From contig BTRK01000004.1 in the NCBI GenBank assembly GCA_036245805.1, forward strand, positions 36,193,541-36,257,540: DNA of 64,000 nucleotides. Direction: 5' to 3'. Shown one piece after another: positions 11,677 to 23,659 of the stretch. The translations under genes were made by a program, and so were the position numbers. This DNA comes from Pristionchus mayeri (lineage: Eukaryota; Nematoda; Chromadorea; Rhabditida; Neodiplogasteridae). The notes under the pieces are model-generated. The model was not told where the DNA came from. It worked only from the letters and a program-made list of their open reading frames with translations, and did not search any database. Position 1 is the stretch's first letter; each line of letters begins with the position of its first letter.

Positions 11677-14600
11677 CTATCCTCGCTCGGCCCGTCGAGC
11701 TGGTCTCGTCTCCTGCATGATCTTTCTTCCTGCAATCATGCCATTACCATACATGTCAATTAGCATAAACGGAAGCGCTCACCGATCGTAATCATGGCAC
11801 TATTGAGACTATCCTTCAGTTTCACCATCTGCACCCCCTCCTCCCAGATTCCCTCTTTGGCGAGTGCCTGAGGGGTAGATCATTATTGATTGGCGAGTGG
11901 TAGATCAGTATTAATTGAAGGGTAGATCATTATCGATTGAAGGGCATTATTGATTTTGAGAAAGAAGGAGCGACGAACACGATCGAAAATATGCAGCAGT
12001 GCCACTCGATGCTCCCTCTGATTGATGTACCTGTCCTGTCAAGTAAATTGTAACTGAGATGGATAGGAAGTTACGAGCGAACCTCAAGCTCGACGGCCTG
12101 TGCGAGGAAAGTGTATACAATCAAGAAGAACTGGGTGTTGACAGTGATCGGAAGCCAGTCTTTGACGAGGTATTCGACGATCTCAAATCAACTGTTGCTT
12201 ATCGTTTCCCATTTCAAAAAAATTTCCGTTTTCGAGTTGGTTTCAAGTGAGTTGACATGACCCCATCAGATATATAGCGCGATTGAAACCTACCCGGAAA
12301 TCACGCAAAATTACCTGCAACGGGAAACTCTAGTTTCGTTCCTACACGCGAGCATCTGCCGAAATCGAGCAGACAGACCGCATTTCGTATGCAGTACTAC
12401 TGACCTGTCGGATTAACTTCTCTCCCACTTTCTTTGCGTCATATCTATCGATAATGCTGACGATGCAGAAGATGGAATTCTCCCTTGTGTTCGTTTGCAC
12501 TTCGTCGGTACGGGATTCGTTCTTGTGTTTGATGATGCCAATGAAGTCATTGAGCAGGCCGAACGCCAGCTTACGCCACTTGTCACTCTTGCTTCTCTGC
12601 AATTTTACTAATTAATATGGGTATGAAAATCGTCGGATGAGAACCAAAACAGTACCATTCTTCAACATTTTCACATTACATTCCCAGACTGTCAAAATGT
12701 CTATAGAGAAGAAAAGAAAGAGTATTGTTTTGGTTCTCATCCTGCCTTCGAATGTTCTGAGGGCTCTAGGTCGGATGGGAACTATGACGTCATTTGATAT
12801 GCCAAAGGCGGCATGACGTCATCGTTCTCATCTAGTGCCACTCGGTGTGATGCTGTGGAAATTTTCATGGAGAACTTCACAAATTTGAATTCCCGCAATT
12901 CCATATCTCGGCTCCCAGTAGAGCTAGAGACTTGAAAATTGAAATAGGGGGTGGAAACGTAAAAAGCATATTCCAATTTTCAAGTCGCTAGCTCTACTGG
13001 GAGCCGAGATATGGAATTGCGGGAATTCAAATTTGTGAAGTTCTCATTGAAAATTTCCACAGCATGACTCACGGTCATCGCGTCGATTGTCCACCCCGAC
13101 CAGAGTGTGTACTCTGGAGCTTCGCCCTTGGCGCGCGTGATCACCAGCTTCCATATGGTTTTCTCATAGCACTCGTAAGCGTGCTCAAATGACGTCATTT
13201 ACACTCCCACACTTCAGTTCTTGCAAGCAGAGTTGGAGCAACGACTGCCTCTTCGTTATAAACTCTCGACTCTTGTGCCGAAGCCCAGACCAACACTTTT
13301 CAATTTCCATTTGTATTGTTTCTATGCACGTTGACTGGTAAATTCACAACGTTGTCGCAATTCTTAGAATAAGCGTATCCTGTCTAGACTGCACTGCTAG
13401 ACGATCAGGGTTTCAGCAGAAGCGCCGCGCTCTCTAACCACTCCATCAGAGAGTCACTTTTAGCCGTTAATTTCGATCTCTACTCATTAGCTTACATCGG
13501 GCGCCACCGATATGAGAAGGGCAGCGAGTCGGAGGGGAGAGGTGATATCCCAGAAGGGCTTCTCGAAGAATCGATCGGTGAGTGGCTTGATGATCTTGAC
13601 CACGGGAGGAGTGGGCGCACCGAACTCCACCAGAGAACGCGATCCCATCTCCTGCAGAGAAATTTTTTATATTAAATTATTTTTGTATTTTTGAAAATAT
13701 TTATTATTTTTTATAGTTTGTATTTTTTTAGTAAAATTAAATTATCAACACTCACTTTGAGCAGGTCGTGGGTGATGTTCACAATGCAGATCACTAGCTT
13801 ATGCTGAATTCGAAAATTGACATCACACAATGGATGCTCTACTTTACCAGAACATCCTTTTGCTGTAGTATCTCAGCTAGCTCAGACTCCACCGGCTTTC
13901 TGTAATTCTTGCTCTCCAAGAACCCCATCGCCCACTTCAGCTTATCCTTCAGCAATTCGACAATGTCACTGACTTCTGGCTCGAGTGCCTGCATATTTGA
14001 TCTTTGATCGTTGCCAAAGTATTGACGGTACGGTACTAGGTCGGTTGGGAACCAACCGGATGAGAACCAACAACAGGCGCCCTTCTACGGTAAAGGTAAA
14101 GATACATTCCGTTTTCGAGACGTGGCTCGCGGGAGAATACTGCTAGGCGAGTATCAATTTGGGCGGATTCTACAGTATTTTCGTAGAATCAATACTTGTT
14201 TGTGCTCATCCGATGGCTTCTCATCCGACCCAGTCACTCGATCCATGTACCTCTTCGCCTACAGCGGGAATGCATCTCTCGACTGCAGAGAGATATTCCA
14301 TCAACTTCAACATGTCTTCCGAGGTCTCAAGGGCGCGTTTTCTCGCGCGTGCGTTCAGCTCATTCCACAGTTGCGTCCACACAGCTCTCAGCCCAGCAGT
14401 TTCTTCCTTCTCTCTCAGGGCTCGCATCAGAGCCATAACTGCTAGCCCAGCCTTGCTGGCATAGGCATCAGAACGGCGAAAAATTGTCCAGCAGATACTC
14501 CGCAGTTTCCAGCTCGACTTCATTGTACAGATCTAAATGGATGCTTCAGTCTCTCCCTCACTTAGACTGTCAAAAACAACTGAATTTGTTTAAGATGCAA

Positions 14601-16116
14601 GCCATTCATCATACGCCTCATTTCAATAATCACCAGAGCGGTGCATTTGCATAGCATCTTAAGCAAATATTTGAACAGTTGTTTTCGAAAGTTTGCTCCC
14701 CTACATCTCACCCCTCTGTGCATGCTTGAAGACTACTCTACACGCAGTCGGTATGGTGCCAACAGTTTTCACTAAAATGAGGGAGCATTTTTTGAACAGT
14801 CGATTGAGATCGATCTGTATAGGATATACAATATTTATGTAGTGCAGCAACAATAGACCCAGCGTACTTCGTGCGCCCCGAAGAACGCTTTAACACCATG
14901 TAAATATTGTATTTCCTATACGAGACACTCACCATTTTCCCATCTCGCAAGGAAGAAGCTGCTCAGCCCTCGCAGCGCCGTCATCAGCAGCGCCTGCACC
15001 TCCGGCTGCGCGTCACCGTCAGCGTGCTCGCTCATCGCGCAGAACACTTCGAGCAGCAGCGAGTAGTTGGCCATCTGCTGCTCGCCCACCGCAGTCGCCC
15101 TACAGTAACCCTTGCCATGCAGCTACAGTACCCCAAGTTTGTTGGCACAGTGCCAGGGGAAGGGGAGAAGTCATGTAACCACAGTATCCCATCACTGTTG
15201 GGACGGTGCCAGGGGAAGGGAGAAATCATGCAGCTTCAGTACCCAAAGATTGTTGGCACGGTGCCAGGGGAAGGGGAGACGCCATGTAGCTACAGTACCC
15301 GACGAATATCTTCCCCGCAGGACCCGAAGGAGTGCTTAGATGGACCAGAATGGACTCCTGAGGGACGAGCACGGGATAGGCCTCGCACAGCACTGGCAGG
15401 ATCTGCAAGCAACGAGTGGAGAGGGTTCGGACTCAACTTTCACAGCAACCATCGACATTTGTTTAAGATGCAAATCATCCCTCACAATATTCATTTCGGT
15501 CGTTCTCTCACCAACAGAGCGGTTCATTTGCACATTCAACAAATATTTTGATGGATGTTGTTGAAAGTCTAGTCTAGGACCTCTAGAGCATCCTCTTTGA
15601 ATGCCTCTTTTCCGACTTCATCGACCAGGAGGATAACACAATGAAGAAGGAGGATCAAGCGTGGACCCTAAAGACGTAAGATCATCGGGGTAAGGCAAAG
15701 AGAGCACCTAGAATCAGACAAAATTGGAAAATTTCCAGCAATCATATTTTTGAATTAACGTCATGATCCTGGGCGGCGCACCTGAAAGGTCTTCGGGCAT
15801 ACAGTGATTGCGTGCTTCAGATGATAGATAATGTTGTTGTACTCCTTCTTCAGGTACTCCTACAACGAAGCGGTTGCATCGATTGTCTCACTCGTTAAAG
15901 TATTCGTATCAGTTACAGTATCTAGTTACAGTATTCTTACAGTATCGGCTGATTTGAGGATTTTTTTCAATGCGTATGCAGCATCGGCGGCCCTATGAGG
16001 GTTTGCTATGCTTAGAGCATTGAGAAGGACCGGAACCATCTGGAATAAAATCAGCTATCGATCATTCGTATAGTACAGTATACCTCGCGTTTGGCGAGGA
16101 ACTCGTGGTAGTTCAT
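11677..16116 (-). CDS. Gene E, helical protein of unknown function
   Basis: Fourteen exons with phases that agree: 16116-16084, 16039-15941, 15859-15782, 15667-15581, 15402-15299, 15099-14933, 14532-14251, 13988-13848, 13803-13756, 13651-13508, 13183-13073, 12596-12405, 11867-11783 and 11729-11677. The product is about 540 residues. It begins MNYHEFLAKRE and MVPVLLNALSIANPHRAADA and ends RPARRAERG. It is leucine-rich and looks alpha-helical, perhaps ARM/HEAT-like, but I do not recognise the family. Exon 7 is one base too long (282 nt, 281 expected) and its frame breaks near 14475 between LLDNFSP and SDAYASKAGLA. The donors of exons 4 and 5 (GTCCTA, GTACTG) are weak. Introns carry MITEs, a palindrome and a minisatellite. 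A GAG-rich tract lies just upstream. Confidence 0.65.
12764..12840. repeat. Short hairpin MITE (GATGAGAAC family), intron of gene E
   Basis: An imperfect inverted repeat: CTAGGTCGGATGGGAACTAT...GACGTCAT on the left and ATGACGTCATCGTTCTCATC...TAGTGCC on the right. It shares the layout and end sequences of the element at 42395-42487, and end fragments occur at about 12635-12745 and 14036-14070. Confidence 0.6.
12850..13068. repeat. 220-bp palindrome in an intron of gene E
   Basis: The left arm GCTGTGGAAATTTTCATG...CCGCAATTCCATATCTCGGC is repeated inverted at 12990-13068, with a roughly 40-bp loop near 12950. The arm contains GGCTCCCAGTAGAGCTAGAG. This resembles the AGCTCCCAGATGAGCTAGA core of the large foldback family, so this may be a short relative. 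Confidence 0.75.
14572..14692. repeat. MITE copy 1 (TTTAAGATGCAA family) in gene E
   Basis: Inverted ends: ACAACTGAATTTGTTTAAGA and TGCTTAAGATGC...AAATATTTGAACAGTTGT. A second copy of the same layout lies at 15436-15571 in another intron of the gene. Confidence 0.6.
15110..15300. repeat. Minisatellite, about 57-60 bp unit, intron 5 of gene E
   Basis: About three units, each with the order TACAGTACCC(A), then GTTGG(C/G)AC(A/G)GTGCCAGG, GGAAGGGGAGA, and ATGTAGC or CATGCAGC. Each unit centre GGCACAGTGCC is itself a small dyad. Confidence 0.75.
15436..15571. repeat. MITE copy 2 (TTTAAGATGCAA family) in gene E
   Basis: Inverted ends TTCACAGCAACCATCGACAT and ATGGATGTTGTTGAAAG, with inner words TTTGTTTAAGATGCAAAT, CAGAGCGGTTCATTTGCA and AACAAATAT matching the copy at 14572-14692. 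Confidence 0.6.
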
Positions 16117-16169
16117 CGAAGAGAATGAAAGACGAGCCAACCGAGTCGGAGGAAAGGAAATGGAGCGAG

Positions 16170-16245
16170 TGAATGGAGGAGGAGGAGGAGGAGGAGGAGG
16201 AGGAGGAGGAGGAGGAGGAGGAGGAGGAGGAGGAGGGAGAGGGAG
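16170..16245. repeat. (GGA)n microsatellite upstream of gene E
   Basis: About 22 uninterrupted GGA/GAG triplets followed by a purine-rich tail to about 16295. It lies in the 5' flank of gene E, 55-130 bp above its proposed start. Long frames here encode only homopolymers. Confidence 0.9.
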
Positions 16246-16319
16246 GAGAGAGAGAGGAGGGAGGGAGAGAGGGTGAGGGAAGAGAGGAGAATGCAAATTG
16301 TCGGAACAAAGGGCAATCA

Positions 16320-17749
16320 ATTCAAATCAATCAACGGGCAGAAGGGGATTAGAATGCAATTTATTTTGGTATTGAAAGTTTAAAAGATAAAAAAACTGTA
16401 AACAGAATGAATGGGAGACGGGCTAGAATCCACCGCGAGCGCGCGCTATAGCAGCCTGGCAAATCTCTCCCTCTCCTCCTCTGGTTTTTTCCAACCAGTG
16501 GTCAATCAGTGCGCAGCAGTGGTTGACCACTGGTAGATTAATCACGGACAAAAATGAACTAAGACCATGTCAAGCACGAGCGTGTAAATGTGGTATCCTC
16601 GGAAAAGTATAATACGAGTACAAGGAAACAACTATACAGGGTGGTCCATAAATATGGTGACAAAGTTTTTCAAACGGTTCTCGCCAACGAGTGGGGCTGG
16701 TGGCTCACTTTCATAACTGTAATTTACTGTGCATCCAGGCAAACTATAATGAGGTTTTCAGCTGATTGGATTGACACTATCTATTCAGAGAATAAAAATG
16801 TACACCAGGAAAAGTATGCCGTGCGCCGCTTACTTATTTGCTTCATCTAGCTTCAAAACAGTAAAAAATTATCATATTTCGTATGTATATTAGGGTTATA
16901 ATTTTGTCCACCCATTATCCTTTCGAATTCTATTTATTTGCAAATCCGGTCAAGTGTTTAGATGTAACATGTTATTTTGGAGTGAACGAAAGTCAACATT
17001 TTCAGCAGATTAAAACATCAAAAATCGATATCCTGATTTTCGTGCACCGAATAGCCGTAGGAATAAATCAGCAAGAAAGTGACATAAGCACATCGAATTA
17101 TGATTTTTAGAGACATTTCGCGGGAGATGTAGGAATGATTGTCCCCAGCGCGCCTTTCGCAAAAATCGCCTATTTTTAATATTCTACTTCGCTTATGATC
17201 ATAAATATTATATTTCAATTCTACATGCACTACTGGCAGTGTCTAGTATTCTACTTTTACAGGAACCATTTGAATTTGACCTACTTTGGGGCGAAATTTC
17301 GTGCCAATTCAGTAACAAGATCAGAAAAATGAATGATACTCAGAAACAGTAAAGAGCTAAGAGCTTTTTTTTTGCTATCGAGATATGTGTCTGAGTAACA
17401 ACCATGCACGCTTTTATGGCAATCGATGAAAAGCCAAGGATTGGGTACCCTATAATCAGGGGTATGGAAAACAAGTTTCCCGGACGTCTCATTTCCCATG
17501 CGCTCTCTGGTCGCTCTGCCCGACGAGAGAGCATGGAAATGAGGAATGCGGGAAACTTTTTTCACCCCCCCCCCCCCCGATACTAATGAATTGAATTGTA
17601 TTAGATATTATTTCAACACTTTGAAAATCATATCATAATAGAGAGTGATCAAGTATGAAAAAACTGTACAAAAAGGAATATTCGAGGTACAAACAATATA
17701 GGATCAATTTAAAAAAATGTTTTTTTCTGGTCAGCCCATGGGATTGTTA
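16320..17749. other. Intergenic spacer between gene E and block 2
   Basis: No gene recognised. TACAGGGTGGTCCATAAATA at 16633 resembles a mariner-type end without a visible partner. At about 17465-17560 a short imperfect hairpin (TCATTTCCCATGCGCTCTC with GAGAGCATGGAAATGA) precedes a C14 run (17565-17578). A fragment of the CCAGTGGTCAACC MITE lies at about 16478-16545. Confidence 0.5.
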
Positions 17750-20700
17750 TTAAATAGCCTGTCCATTTAAAATAACTCCATTATCGACTCCATGATTGCG
17801 AGCCAATTTTCTCACGTCTGACCTGTAATAAAAAATGGACGACTTTCAATTTTAAAAGCAAAAAATATGGGGCCGTTTGCCTAAGAACCTAAGAATCGAG
17901 CAAAACCCGGTACAGCCCAAAAATCTCCCAGAACTCTCCGAATCTGCTAGATTCATAGGCAAATCGCCTCATATAACACGAGAATGCAAGAAAACGGACA
18001 CCCCGCGGAACCAGGAGCCCCAACTTTCAGCAGTATCCACGAGATAGTTATGCCAGAGTATATTGGGTATGAGAAAACTTTTTACGTTGGCTGTTTTTTT
18101 CAGAACCGGCTTTTAGGCATTTTCCGGTTCGCACCCGGCTCTACCGTATTTTAGCTCCCAGATGAGCTAGAATGGTGGTGAGCTAGAATAGAATGGTAAA
18201 TTTTTATGTTGACAAAAAAAGTTCGCCAACGTGAACTTCATATTGAAATTTTCGAAAAAACTGCAACCAAAAACATAAAATAAATTCTACCGGTTCGGGG
18301 ACCCCACCCTTTCAAGTGAGCGGTGCTCATATTCGGAATCTACATACCCGGTTCTATCAGGAAAACAATATAGCTGAACTCCTAAGATGTGACAAGTGGT
18401 CTTCCCAAGGCGAAAATTGCGTCTCAATTTTTAAACCACTTTTCTGAAAATCATAGGATAAAAGCTCCAAAACATGACTATATTGGCATGAATTTCTACT
18501 TTCATGATTTTCATGGATCTTTTGCAAGCAAATCATATAAAAGTATGAGATGGTAATGCAGAGGCATTATTTCTTCGAAAAAAATCCGATTTCGGTCACA
18601 GAGCCTGAAATTGCAAACTTTCCGGTTTTGGTTTCCGGATTTGGACAAAACTATGTTCTCTATGGAAAATTAAGCCGTCTAGTTATTTATATTTATTAGT
18701 AACTATAAATACATACATTTTACTCGGAATGGATGATTTCTGACATTACATTTCAGCTTAGATTCAGTTGGAGCTGAAATTACACTTCAAAAATACAATT
18801 ACAATTTGCACAATGCAGGATTGCCATATCTTGTCAGAAATCATCCTTTCAGCTTAAAATGTGTTTTTTTATAGTTACTAATAAATATAAATAACTAGAT
18901 GGCTTAATTTTCCATAGAGAACATAGTTTTGTCCAAATCCGGAAACCAAAACCGGCACGTTTGTATTTTCCGGCTCTGTGACCGAAATCGGATTTTTTTC
19001 GAAGAAATGATGCCTCTGCATTACCATCTCATACTTTTATATGAGCCCGTTCGCCTAAGTTTCGACCAACGGTCGGCACAGCAAAAAAACTCGATTTCAC
19101 GAAACAATGGGTTTTGGGGCAATTGAAGGTGCTGAAAACGGTGGGCACATTCATTTTGTTCTCAGAGTTGCCGTTGGCTTCAGACGTCGTCACGTCGAAA
19201 ACAGGATTTTGCGTATATCGCCCGTCCGGAAAGTGCTAAAATTACGTGAATAAGGTTTCCGGGGTAGAATTTAATGCTGATTACGCCTATCCACTTCATC
19301 TTTCATGATTGTCAAAAATAATTTTTAAAAATTCAACTTTTCGCAGACACAATTTCGGGCCAAACGAGTTGCATGGTTGGAACCGCCGTGACGTGCGGAT
19401 TCAGAATTTCAAATTTCAAGATTTTCACCATAGGCTTTTCGAAATTGAAATCAAAATGTGAGTGCAGATAAGGGGAAAACGACGAGCCCACTCCCCTCTC
19501 TCTCTCCTCTCTCCGTTTCCTCTGTGAGAAACTGCCAGGGGGTAAATAGATTGACGAGGGAGGAAATGGAGAGATGAGAGAGATGAGAATGGGCTCGTCG
19601 TTTTCCCCTTATAAGTTTTCCCCTTATAAGTTTTCCCCTTATATTCCTACACTTTTACATGAGACCCGTGTTATATGCACTCACATTTTAATTTCAATTT
19701 CGAAAAGCCTATGGTGAAAATCTATGAAATTTGAAATTCTGAATCCGCACGTCACGGCGGTTCCAACCATGCAACTCGTTTGGCCCGAAATTGTGTCTGC
19801 GAAAAGTTGAATTTTTAAAAATTATTTTTGGCAATCATGAAAGATGAAGTGGATGGGCGTAATCAGCATTAAATTCTACCCCGGAAACCTTATTCACGTA
19901 ATTTTAGCACTTTCCGGACGGGCGATATACGCAAAATCCTGTTTTCGACGTGACGACGTCTGAAGCCAACGGCAACTCTGAGAGCAAAATGAATGTGCCC
20001 ACCGTTTTCAGCACCTTAAATTGCCCCAAAACTCATTGTTTCGTGAAATCGAGTTTTTTTTGCTGTCCCGATACCTTCAGGATCTGCTCGATTCTTACGC
20101 GAACGGGCTCATATGATTTGGTTGCAAAAGATCCATGAAAATCATGAAAGTAGAAATTCATGAAAATCGAGACAATTTTTTCGAAATTTTTTCGTTTTTT
20201 TTAAAGAACCAAAATGCATCCCATTCGAGTTATTTAGAGTTATGTTACTTATTTATGATGTTTTCGCCAATATAGTCATGTTTTGGAGCTTTTATCCTAT
20301 GATTTTCAGAAAAGTGGTTTAAAAATTGAGACGCAATTTTCGCCTTGGGAAGACCACTTGTCACATTTAAGGAGTTCAGCTATATTGTTTTCCTGATAGA
20401 ACCGGGTATGGAGATTCCGAATATGAGCACCGCTTACTTGAAAGGGTGGGGTCCCCGAGCCGGTAGAATTTATTTTATGTAAATTTATTTATTTTATTTA
20501 TTTTATGTAGAATTTATTTTATTTTATGGTTGCAGTTTTTCGAAAATTCCAATATGAAGTTGACGTTGGCGAACTTTTTAGTCAACACAAAAGTTGTTGG
20601 AAATAATTTTCCCGACATTTTGAGCCCAATGCCACCATTCTAGCTCATCTGGGAGATGAAATACGGTAGAGCCGGTGGGAACCTAAAAATGCCTTAAAGA

Positions 20701-21678
20701 CGGTTCTGAAAAAAACGGCCAACGTGGTAAGTTTTCTCATACCCAATATACTCTGGCATAATTATCTCGTGGATACTGCTGAAAGTTGGGGCTCCTGGTT
20801 CCGCGGGCTGTCCGTTTTCATGCATTCTCTCAGAAGACGCGTAATAAACTCACTCAAAGGCAGAGATATAAAATGGATCATTGAACAAGGGGCTGTCCAG
20901 CTGCATTTCAATCCGATCGATTCGAACTGATCCCAAACATTTGCATACTGCACCGAACACTTTAAGATGTTCCAGGCTACTTCCCTCTTGTATATCACAT
21001 TCATAGATATAAACCTTTTCGATTCTTTTGCCGATGCAAATTCCAAAATATGCCATTAAAGTTTCATCTTCAAGAATATTGAAGCGAAATGAATAGGTGT
21101 ATCCCTGCAATAATTTTTTTAAGTGTTTGAAATAAATAGTACGCAACTACTCACTTCATTGAAGTTGTAGAGCCTTCTTTGACATCGATCATATAATGTG
21201 TAATTTAGAATTATGCGTAAATTCAACACATTTTCCATGTCCAGGAGCACATAGAATTGGATTTCAACTGTATTTCTACTTTCTCCCTGGGTTTAGTATT
21301 GTGCTGGTTGGGCAGTGAATAAGTTTACCGAATTTTCATTTGCATAAATATCCAATACTTCGAGGACAACATCGCAATGGTGTGATATTGCAAACTCCTC
21401 CGCGCGTAATTTAATCATTCGAGAAGTCTGAACAAGGCGAACAATCAAAATGTGATAAAATTTTGAATTTTATCACTAACCAATCGCAAGTTGAAAAGTG
21501 CTTTTGGCACATATGAAATGATCATCCAAGTAAGCCCTTGAGGCAATATCTCAAGAGCCGAGAAACTATCCAATGATTGACGTCTCTCGATCGAATCAGA
21601 CACTGATCCATCCTCATTCGATTGATTCTCCTCTACATCAGTACTCACATTGCTACTTTTAGCAGGTGGAGATTTCAT
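17750..21678 (-). CDS. F-box family protein B, intact
   Basis: Five exons: 21678-21481, 21427-21329, 21286-21155, 21104-20854 and 17822-17750. They total 753 nt, giving 250 residues with no internal stop and matching phases. The N-terminus MKSPPAKSSN is an acidic, serine-rich leader. The F-box follows (LEILPQGLTWMIISYVPKAL, then FNLRL) at roughly residues 46-66. The C-terminal family domain includes FAISHHCDVVLEVLDIY, RIILNYTLYDRCQRRL and CKCLGSVRIDRIEM. The last exon ends LARNHGVDNGVILNGQAI. F-box proteins bind Skp1 and present substrates to SCF ubiquitin ligases; the C-terminal domain presumably binds the substrate. Intron 4 is 3 kb and nearly all of it is a foldback element. A is its diverged partner in block 1. 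Confidence 0.8.
17980..20829. mobile_element. Compound foldback element FB2 in intron 4 of gene B
   Basis: The outer arms (17980-18540 and about 20110-20829) start GAGAATGCAAGAAAACGGAC and end with its near-complement. Between them are two further palindromes: 18541-19045 (centre about 18790) and 19047-20115 (centre about 19580). The arms carry the shared core seen in FB3, FB4 and FB7 (ACCGGCTTTTAGGCATTTTC and AGCTCCCAGATGAGCTAGA at about 18105-18180, mirrored at 20640-20715). No protein-coding content. Confidence 0.85.
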
Positions 21679-22275
21679 TGCACTGTAACAATAAATTTAA
21701 CCACGGGAAATATTATTATTTTGACAAGAATATGGCCTGAACTGAATGTGAGAATTACATGAACGAACGAAATGAATGAGTCACGAAGGGGCGGGGCCAA
21801 GTATCTTCTCACATATGCGGTACGGGACTGGCAATACCTGTGGGCCTTTTCTGGACTGAGCGAGACAATTGTAATGAGAGAAAATGAGAAGAACGTGTGA
21901 GGACGGGGGAGGGGTTCTCAGGAGACGTCACGAGCGATTGTGAAACCCACTCCGCAAGCACGTGATTCCTGGCCGAAGACGTGCACAATCGGGCCAGTAA
22001 AATGTTTTAAAATGCTTCACCTTGTAATTTTTATTATTTTATTTTAAAATTAAATATGGTGGTGCCTTTGGTAGAACACGCCAAGAATACATGTCGTAAT
22101 ATCCAAGAATACAAATAATCAGATGTAAAAAAATTTCGTTATATAAAATAATTTATCATTTATACTCATTCAACAAATTTAACAACAAATGTAATAATAA
22201 CTGTTAAATTTAGTACGAACAGAATTACGTTTAGAAACAGCACGAATATTTCCACACACCATCGTAAAGATGTGT

Positions 22276-23269
22276 CTAATACATCTGATAGCGACGACCG
22301 TCTTTCGAGAGCAGGACTATGATTTCATCATCCAATGTCAAAGTGCCACGGATGGAGCTGAGACTCCACTTATTCACCTTACATTTAGTCCCTAATTGTC
22401 CATAAAATCGAATCCAAGGAAAGCTTTGGCGGGACAATGGCGATCGGGTGAGATGAAGAATGAATGGGAGAATTTGTGAGACCCGAGCTGAATCGCGCAC
22501 TCTACTTTCCCGATGAATTTGATCGATCCTCCGTTAGCTGATTTTGCTGTTGTAGAGGTAGGTGAGATCAGTCTTGGCGGGAGCAACTTCGCTGTTGACT
22601 GCGGAATGTAGCTGCATCCTGCTCCTGAGACCCACAACGCGGGGATGACTTGATTCGCGAGAACGAGTGGCACGTATGGAAGGGCTATTGGTATCACGGA
22701 AGACGACCTTTCGGGCTGTTTAGGCAACGGTAATCTTCCCAACTCACAGTCTCCATTTGAATTGTTGGTATCCACTACTTTTGCGGATGATCGACGCCCG
22801 AAATATTTGACAACGATGTACACAATCACTGAAATTTCCTATTGAACGTCAAAATTAAGTAATCAATATTTAAAAAAAAAACTAACATGGGAAGGTCGCG
22901 GACTGTCCGTGGAGTTTCATAACGAGACCTAGCGCATTTGAAAGAGGAGAAAATTCTAAGAACTTCTGTTGTTTTCAAATTTGCGGAACGCTTATGTGGA
23001 GATCTGGGATGTATGGGAATTTATGGACATTGCCCATTTGTGGCCTTTCGAACGCATTCGCCACTATGCGCGCAGATTTTCACATGAGCCTTCCGCAAAT
23101 TTGAAAAAAAGTTCTTTGAATTTTCTCCTCTGTCGAATGCGCTAGGTCTCGTTATGAAACTCCACGGACAGTCCGCGACCTTCCCTTGTAAGATACACAT
23201 ACCTCCGAAGGTGAGTAGTCCCAGAGCCACGATACCCAGCAATGCTTCTTTGGTTTCGAGTCCCCTCAT
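22276..23269 (-). pseudogene. Membrane-anchored retropepsin-like protein, copy P2
   Basis: The exon 23269-23203 encodes MRGLETKEALLGIVALGLLT (one membrane helix) with donor GTATGT; exon 22828-22276 follows. Here the join from membrane segment to protease domain is in frame (VIVYIVVKYFGRRSS). However, the catalytic site that reads WDTGAK in P1 is WVSGAG, so the catalytic Asp and Thr are lost. A frameshift near 22395 (after FLGFDFMDN) separates the C-terminal strand RGTLTLDDEII. No equivalent of P1's first membrane exon was found. It sits between F-box genes B and C2, as P1 sits between A and C1. Confidence 0.65.
22889..23187. repeat. 300-bp palindromic MITE in the intron of P2
   Basis: The left end GGGAAGGTCGCGGACTGTCC and following bases through ACGAGACCTAGCGCATT are repeated inverted at 23125-23187. 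A second stem (CAAATTTGCGGAACGC against CTTCCGCAAATTTG) lies inside. Absent from P1, so it was gained after the duplication. Confidence 0.8.
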
Positions 23270-23659
23270 CTAGAGGAAGATAATGTTGATAGAGGAGTGA
23301 ATTGAAAGTAGAAGAGTGTGAGGCAAATAGAGTCCTACATACGAGCCAATCTAATGAATGAATGAATTCAACATATAGTGAGCGTGCATACATGGCAGCT
23401 CTGCCAGTGGGGAACGCGCATTAGTACACGCAGGAACAAAAGCTCTTTTGGCGCTCTTTTTCAAATTCAAAAACGAAATTACTTTTAAGCGGAGTTTTTG
23501 TTGCCTGTGATTACTATGAAGTGTGAAACAACAAATTCAGCATAAAAACGAACAAACTTATTAGTGTTTGATAGTGCTACCGAACGCCAACTCATCATGA
23601 AAGTTTCTTTGAATTTTCAACCCCAACCATTGCGCATTGATCGTAAGATAATGGATATA

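Noticed and set aside
13400..13465. Possible minus-strand tRNA (GATGGAGTGGTTAGAGAGC followed by a stem-like region)
   Set aside because: A D-arm-like word is present, but no TTCGANTC box B or acceptor pairing follows at the right distance.
16051..16320. Long poly-Pro, poly-Ser and poly-Leu frames on the minus strand
   Set aside because: They are translations of the (GGA)n microsatellite in three frames, with no other coding signal.
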